DNA of 9,737 bases. Origin: Frankiaceae bacterium. GTDB taxonomy: Bacteria; Actinomycetota; Actinomycetes; JAVEEB01. The stretch lies in NCBI GenBank assembly GCA_030840665.1, contig JAVEEB010000042.1, positions 1-9,737 on the forward strand, written 5' to 3'. The position numbers and the translations under genes are program-made. The notes beneath the pieces were generated by a model, which saw only the letters and a program-made list of their open reading frames with translations, was not told where the DNA came from and ran no database searches. Shown one piece after another: positions 6,442 through 9,737 of this stretch. Positions within the stretch are counted from its first letter, which is position 1. Every line of letters starts with the position of its first letter.

Positions 6442-7278
6442 TCAGTGTTGCGCCTCGCTGTCGAGCACCGCCTGGTACGCGGCCACGATGTCGCGCTTCG
6501 AGAGGCTCTTGTGTGCCGTGTTCATGTGGTCGAGGAACGCGAAGTCCAATCGCTCGAACCGCTCACGGACATCCGGCGCGTGCGGCTTGATGAACCAGTG
6601 ACTCCCCCGTGTCACCGTCGCCGGCTCGCGGGGGGCGAAGTTGCCACCCACTTGCGGGACCGTGAAGGCGTACGACGTGCGCAGGATTGCCAGCTCGCCC
6701 GCGGAGACGCGGGACAGATGCCGGTGGCACATGGAGAAGTCCTGGTGCGTCGCGGCCGGCAGCACGGGGTCGCGCTCGTAAGGCCGCTTTTCCCAGACCT
6801 GGAACACGGTTTTGACCGACTGCTCCGAGCCGTCGTGCCCGCGGAAGTCTCCGCAGTCGAAGCTGCCGAGCAGGTGAAAAGTTCGTGGTACACGGTTCTG
6901 GAACGTGTATTTGTTGAAGCTCCTCGGCAGGATGAACGCGACAACATCGCTGAACGCGCAGGCCGCGGCGAGGAACGCGACGGCCAACGCGGCCCGCTGA
7001 CCGAAGGGCGGGTTGCCGATGGTGAGGATGCGGCCGGTCGTAGCGGGTGGCTCCCAGGTGAGGAAGTCGGCGGCGGCCACGTCGTCGTGGCGTGGCTCGA
7101 TGTCGAGGCCGATCCGGCGGTCGGCGGGTAGTTCGTCGAAGAAGGAGCCGTCGCCGGCGCTCGGCTCGACGATCACTGCATAGCCGGCCAGTGGCACCAG
7201 GCCGTCGGTGAACTCGATGCAGCGCCGCGCGAGGTCGCGGTCGGTGAAGAACTGCTCCCGGTGGACGGTCCGCTTCAC
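6442..7278 (-). CDS. N6-adenine/amino-type methyltransferase (NPPF motif), target unknown
   Basis: A 278-residue protein with the hallmarks of class I N6-amino methyltransferases: FFTDRDLARRCI near the N-terminus (10-21), motif I VEPSAGDGSF (37-46), an acid at the end of the next strand (GLDIEP, Asp59), ADFLTW (70-75) as motif III, and the catalytic IGNPPFG (87-93). The NPPF tetrad acts on exocyclic amino groups of adenine in DNA or RNA, or on glutamine in proteins. The C-terminal 150 residues contain no target-recognition domain I recognise, and there is no restriction enzyme beside it, so an orphan DNA methyltransferase or an RNA-modifying enzyme are both possible. It begins with GTG at 7278, with no ribosome binding site and a TAGCCT -10 just 6 bases upstream, which points to a leaderless mRNA. 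It transcribes divergently from the DeoR regulator. Confidence 0.85.
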   Translation of the reverse strand: MKRTVHREQFFTDRDLARRCIEFTDGLVPLAGYAVIVEPSAGDGSFFDELPADRRIGLDIEPRHDDVAAADFLTWEPPATTGRILTIGNPPFGQRAALAVAFLAAACAFSDVVAFILPRSFNKYTFQNRVPRTFHLLGSFDCGDFRGHDGSEQSVKTVFQVWEKRPYERDPVLPAATHQDFSMCHRHLSRVSAGELAILRTSYAFTVPQVGGNFAPREPATVTRGSHWFIKPHAPDVRERFERLDFAFLDHMNTAHKSLSKRDIVAAYQAVLDSEAQH

Positions 7279-7284
7279 GCGCCC

Positions 7285-7290
7285 AGGCTA
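7285..7290 (-). promoter_or_regulatory. -10 element of a leaderless promoter for the NPPF methyltransferase
   Basis: The minus strand reads TAGCCT, followed by six bases (GGGCGC) and then the GTG start. A TANNNT -10 six or seven bases before RTG is the usual arrangement of leaderless genes in actinobacteria, with transcription starting at the G of the start codon. No Shine-Dalgarno-like sequence is available. The -35 region is not recognisable. Confidence 0.6.
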
Positions 7291-7378
7291 GCGGCGGTCG
7301 CGCCGGTTGCCCCGCACCTGACGCGCCCTTCAGGCGTGGGCCGCCGCAAACCGGACACAATCGGAAGTATTTGGGGGC

Positions 7379-7407
7379 TTGACGGGGGTGTTCGGGCGAG
7401 ATACAAC
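7379..7407 (+). promoter_or_regulatory. sigma-70-type promoter of the DeoR-fruK operon
   Basis: TTGACG (7379-7384) is followed by a 17-base spacer and TACAAC (7402-7407). This is the best -35/-10 pair in the window. It predicts a start near 7414 and a leader of about 22 bases. The weak GGCGG/GGTAGG purine stretch before the ATG at 7436 is the only ribosome binding site candidate. Confidence 0.6.
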
Positions 7408-7409
7408 GC

Positions 7410-7424
7410 AATCAAACAGAAACG
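7410..7424. promoter_or_regulatory. candidate DeoR-family operator
   Basis: The sequence AATCAAACAGAAACG, with ATCAAAC and AGAAACG as two imperfect tandem copies, lies across the predicted transcription start, within an A-rich patch (7401-7423) that stands out in GC-rich surroundings. DeoR-family repressors of sugar operons often bind A-rich direct repeats of this kind and are usually autoregulated. I found no second copy before the permease gene. This is inference from position and composition only. Confidence 0.35.
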
Positions 7425-7435
7425 GCGGTAGGCAT

Positions 7436-8197
7436 ATGTACGCGGAAGAGCGCCACCAGGCGATGGTGCTGCTGGCACGCCAGCAGGGCCGGGTAGAGGT
7501 CGTGGCCCTCGCGGCCGACTTCGACGTGACCCCTGAAACGGTGCGTCGCGACCTCACTGCGCTTGAGCGCCAAGGCGTCCTGCGCCGTGTCCACGGGGGG
7601 GCCATCCCGGTCGAACGGCTCGGCTTCGAGCCCGCCCTGGCCGCGCGCGACGCCGTCATGACCGGGGAGAAGGAGCGCATTGCCAAGCTGGCGCTCGCGG
7701 AACTGCCCGAGGAGGGGGCGATCCTGCTCGACGCCGGCTCGACGACCGCCCGCATCGCCGAGATCCTGCCGACCGACCGTGAGTTCACCGTCGTGACCAA
7801 CGCGATCCCCATCGCCTCCCTCCTGGCGGTGCGGCCGAACATCACCTTGCTCATCCTCGGCGGCCGTGTCCGGGGGCGGACGCTGGCGGCGGTCGACCAA
7901 TGGGCTGTCGGGCTGCTCCGCGACACCTTCGTGGACGTCGCCTTCATCGGGGCCAACGGCATTTCCAAGCAACGCGGCCTCACCACCCCCGACTCCACCG
8001 AAGCCGGCGTCAAGAGCGCCATGATCGCGGCCGCACGGCGCACCGTCGTGGTCGCCGACCACACGAAGTTCGGCAACGACCACTTCGCCCGCTTCGGCAA
8101 GCTGGAAGACGTCGACACCCTCATCACGGACAACGGTCTCGACGGCGATGTGGCCGACGAGATCGCGGCCAGCGGCCCTCGGCTGGTGCTCGCATGA
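7436..8197 (+). CDS. DeoR-family sugar-phosphate-responsive transcriptional regulator
   Basis: A 253-residue protein of normal DeoR length. The N-terminal winged helix-turn-helix (about 4-58) has the family core VVALAADFDVTPETVRRDL and LERQGVLRRVHGGAI. The C-terminal DeoRC sensor (about 76-235) has LLDAGSTTARIAEIL (98-111), the TNAIPIA strand (121-127), LGGRVR (141-146), IGANGIS (171-177) and VVADHTKFG (205-213), the surfaces that bind a sugar phosphate in this family. Members repress sugar uptake operons until the phosphorylated sugar appears, so fructose 1-phosphate (FruR-like) is the natural guess here given the neighbouring kinase, but the effector cannot be read from sequence. I use the ATG at 7436, since MYAEERHQAM is the usual start of the domain; the open frame begins at 7379 inside the promoter. 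Its TGA overlaps the fruK ATG (ATGA), so translation is coupled. Confidence 0.94.
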   Translation: MYAEERHQAMVLLARQQGRVEVVALAADFDVTPETVRRDLTALERQGVLRRVHGGAIPVERLGFEPALAARDAVMTGEKERIAKLALAELPEEGAILLDAGSTTARIAEILPTDREFTVVTNAIPIASLLAVRPNITLLILGGRVRGRTLAAVDQWAVGLLRDTFVDVAFIGANGISKQRGLTTPDSTEAGVKSAMIAAARRTVVVADHTKFGNDHFARFGKLEDVDTLITDNGLDGDVADEIAASGPRLVLA

Positions 8198-9138
8198 TCA
8201 TCACGATCACGCTGAATCCGAGTGTGGACAGGACAGTGGAGATCGACACACTGACCCGCGGGGCCGTGATGCGGGCGAACAGCGTCCGCGTCGATCCCGG
8301 CGGCAAGGGCATCAACGTCGCCCGGGCTCTGGCGCGCAACCTCCACAAGACCCGCGCCGTCGTCCCCAAGGGCGGGTCCGAGGGCGACCACCTCATCTCC
8401 CTGCTCGCAGCGGAGGGCATCGACACGGTCGAGGTGCCGATCGGCGCAGCCATCCGTTCCAACATCACGGTCGTCGAGCCCGACGGTACGACGACGAAGT
8501 TCAACGAGCCGGGGGCCCCGTTCACCGCCGCCGAACTCTCCCGCCTCGTCGATGCCTTTTTGTCAGCGGCCGCGGGAGCCGAGTGGGCCGTCGTCAGCGG
8601 GAGCGTCCCGCCCGGCACTCCCGAGCACTTTTACGCCGACCTGCTCGGCATGCTCGCCGGCATCGGGACCCCGACTGCGCTGGACTCCAGCGGGCCGGCT
8701 CTGGCCTCAGCGGTCGTCGCATGTCCCGTACTGATCAAGCCCAACCGCGAGGAACTGAGCGAGCTGAGCGGCCGGCGGGTGTCGACGGTGGGTGACGCGC
8801 TTGATGCAGCCGAATCCCTGCTGCACAACGGCGTACGGACCGTTTTGGTCAGTCTCGGCAGTGACGGCGCGCTTCTGGTGACGAGCGGCGGCGCGTGGCA
8901 CGCCGAGGCGCCGGTCGACCTGCCGCGCAGTTCGGTCGGTGCGGGAGATGCGCTTCTGGCCGGCTTCCTCGCCGCAGGCGCTGACGGCCCGACCGCCTTG
9001 ATGGAAGCGGTGGCGTGGGGCGCCGCGGCGGTGAGTCTTCCTGGCAGTCGGATGCCAGGACCTGATGACATCAACCGGGACGCGGCTCGTCTGCATCCCT
9101 CTGTGGATCGGGGGCGCGCCCTGACCGACTGTCGCTGA
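8194..9138 (+). CDS. fruK: 1-phosphofructokinase (PfkB family)
   Basis: A 314-residue PfkB-type kinase that should phosphorylate fructose 1-phosphate to fructose 1,6-bisphosphate, feeding PTS-imported fructose into glycolysis. It begins MIITITLNPSVDRTVE, the typical FruK opening. GGKGINVARAL (36-46) is the first PfkB signature, SGSVPPGTP (135-143) and IKPNREEL (181-188) are substrate- and ATP-side motifs, and SVGAGDALLAGFLA (247-260) is the second signature with the catalytic base Asp252. 1-Phosphofructokinase and the tagatose-6-phosphate/6-phosphofructokinase 2 branches are close; the N-terminus and SVGAGD favour FruK. ATG at 8194 overlaps the regulator stop by 4 bases with no strong ribosome binding site of its own, suggesting translation by coupling. 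The last 20 or so residues after GPDDIN are unlike the family core and probably disordered. Confidence 0.92.
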   Translation: MIITITLNPSVDRTVEIDTLTRGAVMRANSVRVDPGGKGINVARALARNLHKTRAVVPKGGSEGDHLISLLAAEGIDTVEVPIGAAIRSNITVVEPDGTTTKFNEPGAPFTAAELSRLVDAFLSAAAGAEWAVVSGSVPPGTPEHFYADLLGMLAGIGTPTALDSSGPALASAVVACPVLIKPNREELSELSGRRVSTVGDALDAAESLLHNGVRTVLVSLGSDGALLVTSGGAWHAEAPVDLPRSSVGAGDALLAGFLAAGADGPTALMEAVAWGAAAVSLPGSRMPGPDDINRDAARLHPSVDRGRALTDCR

Positions 9139-9191
9139 TCGGCCGCCGGACTCACGGCGTACGGCTTATTGCTTCTGCTCGTGTCGTCCGG

Positions 9192-9215
9192 CGGGATCGC
9201 CGTGACGTGATCCCG
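9192..9215 (+). other. stem-loop in the fruK-permease gap
   Basis: CGGGATC (9192-9198) and GATCCCG (9209-9215) form a perfect 7-bp stem with a 10-base loop in the 123-bp gap between fruK and the permease. No T-run follows, so it is not a standard terminator. It could be an mRNA processing or stability element that sets the ratio of kinase to permease, or a double-stranded regulator site. I see no promoter in the gap. Confidence 0.4.
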
Positions 9216-9247
9216 GCGCGCCCACATTCGGGTCGCCCACCAGTTTT

Positions 9248-9252
9248 GGAGG
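9248..9252 (+). promoter_or_regulatory. ribosome binding site of the PTS permease
   Basis: GGAGG lies 9 bases before the ATG at 9262, the strongest ribosome binding site in the window, consistent with high expression of the permease and fixing its start. Confidence 0.85.
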
Positions 9253-9261
9253 TATCGCGCA

Positions 9262-9737
9262 ATGACCACTGCGTACACGCCCGCCGTGCAGGGCACGGGT
9301 GCCCGGGCGACAATCCAGCGCTTCGGCGGTTACCTGGCCGGGATGGTGATGCCGAACATCGGCGCCTTCATCGCCTGGGGCCTGATCACCGCACTGTTCA
9401 TCCCGACCGGCTGGCTTCCCAACGCCAGCCTGGCGACGCTTGTCGGCCCCATGATCAACACGCTGTTGCCGGTGCTCATCGGCTACACCGGCGGCCGGCT
9501 CGTGCACGGCCAGCGCGGCGCAGTCGTGGCCGCGGTCGCGACGATGGGTGTCGTGGTCGGGTCCGATATCCCGATGTTCCTCGGCGCCATGATCATCGGG
9601 CCGCTCGCCGCATTCGTTCTGAAGGTCATTGACGGTCAGGTGCAACGACGCACCCGCATCGGCTTCGAGATGCTCGTCGACAACTTCACCTGCGGTATCA
9701 CCGGTGGCGCCATGGCCATCCTCGGATACGAGGCGAT
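9262..9737 (+). CDS. mtlA: PTS mannitol-type permease, EIIC domain (cut by window end)
   Basis: The first 158 residues of a mannitol-class enzyme IIC, open to the window end. It would import and phosphorylate a hexitol or hexose using the PTS phosphate relay. After about 18 variable residues comes [20 protein letters not shown], then [14 protein letters not shown] (41-54), LVGPMI (60-65), [22 protein letters not shown] (68-89), [20 protein letters not shown] (95-114) and [13 protein letters not shown] (134-146). These blocks run almost in step with the E. coli MtlA N-terminus and are unlike the fructose family EIIC. Several hydrophobic membrane segments are visible (about 25-48, 64-76, 87-122). 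The EIIB and EIIA domains, if fused, lie beyond the window. It is the third gene of the operon after the DeoR regulator and fruK, 123 bp downstream of fruK. Confidence 0.92.
   Translation, partial: MTTAYTPAVQGTGARATIQRFGGYLAGMVMPNIGAFIAWGLITALFIPTGWLPNASLATLVGPMINTLLPVLIGYTGGRLVHGQRGAVVAAVATMGVVVGSDIPMFLGAMIIGPLAAFVLKVIDGQVQRRTRIGFEMLVDNFTCGITGGAMAILGYEA

Noticed and set aside
4848..7278. Genomic island integrated at tRNA-Gly or tRNA-Pro carrying the two methyltransferase genes
   Set aside because: No integrase, no repeat of a tRNA 3' end elsewhere in the window, and no clear drop in G+C. Both tRNAs are complete, so there is no evidence beyond unusual gene content.

Overview
This window is very GC-rich (about two thirds or more G+C by eye). 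It carries a paired clpP1-clpP2 locus next to tig and clpX, and its -10 elements are of the TANNNT type. With the divergent tRNA-Pro and tRNA-Gly genes upstream of tig, this gene order is typical of Actinomycetota chromosomes. I cannot place it below phylum. Most of the window is ordinary core chromosome, and I see no transposase, integrase, CRISPR array or plasmid function.

Positions 1-4920 (minus strand) form a protein quality-control block. In transcription order it reads tRNA-Pro(UGG), tig (trigger factor), clpP1, clpP2, clpX and a small SnoaL/NTF2-like protein. Trigger factor meets nascent chains at the ribosome. ClpP1 and ClpP2 assemble the mixed ClpP1P2 peptidase, and ClpX unfolds substrates and feeds them into it. 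The tig-clpP1 gap holds a candidate ClgR box, a TANNNT -10 for clpP1 and a hairpin just after the tig stop codon that overlaps the box. About 140 bp between the two divergent tRNA genes carries both of their -10 elements.

Positions 5061-7278 hold tRNA-Gly(UCC) on the plus strand and two minus-strand methyltransferase-like genes. One is an unusual fusion of a peptidoglycan-binding-type domain to an FkbM-family methyltransferase. The other is a compact protein with the NPPF motif of N6-adenine/amino methyltransferases, apparently translated from a leaderless mRNA. These two genes are the least conventional part of the window.

Positions 7379-9737 (plus strand) form a sugar-uptake operon. A good promoter leads to a DeoR-family regulator, a PfkB-family 1-phosphofructokinase whose start overlaps the regulator's stop (ATGA), and, after a 123-bp gap with a hairpin, the start of a mannitol-type PTS EIIC permease cut off by the window end. 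A fructose-1-phosphate kinase beside a mannitol-type permease makes the true substrate uncertain: mannitol, fructose or both. No clearly new biological system is visible. The best leads are the FkbM fusion, the leaderless NPPF methyltransferase, the overlapping ClgR box and hairpin, and the mixed fructose/mannitol locus.
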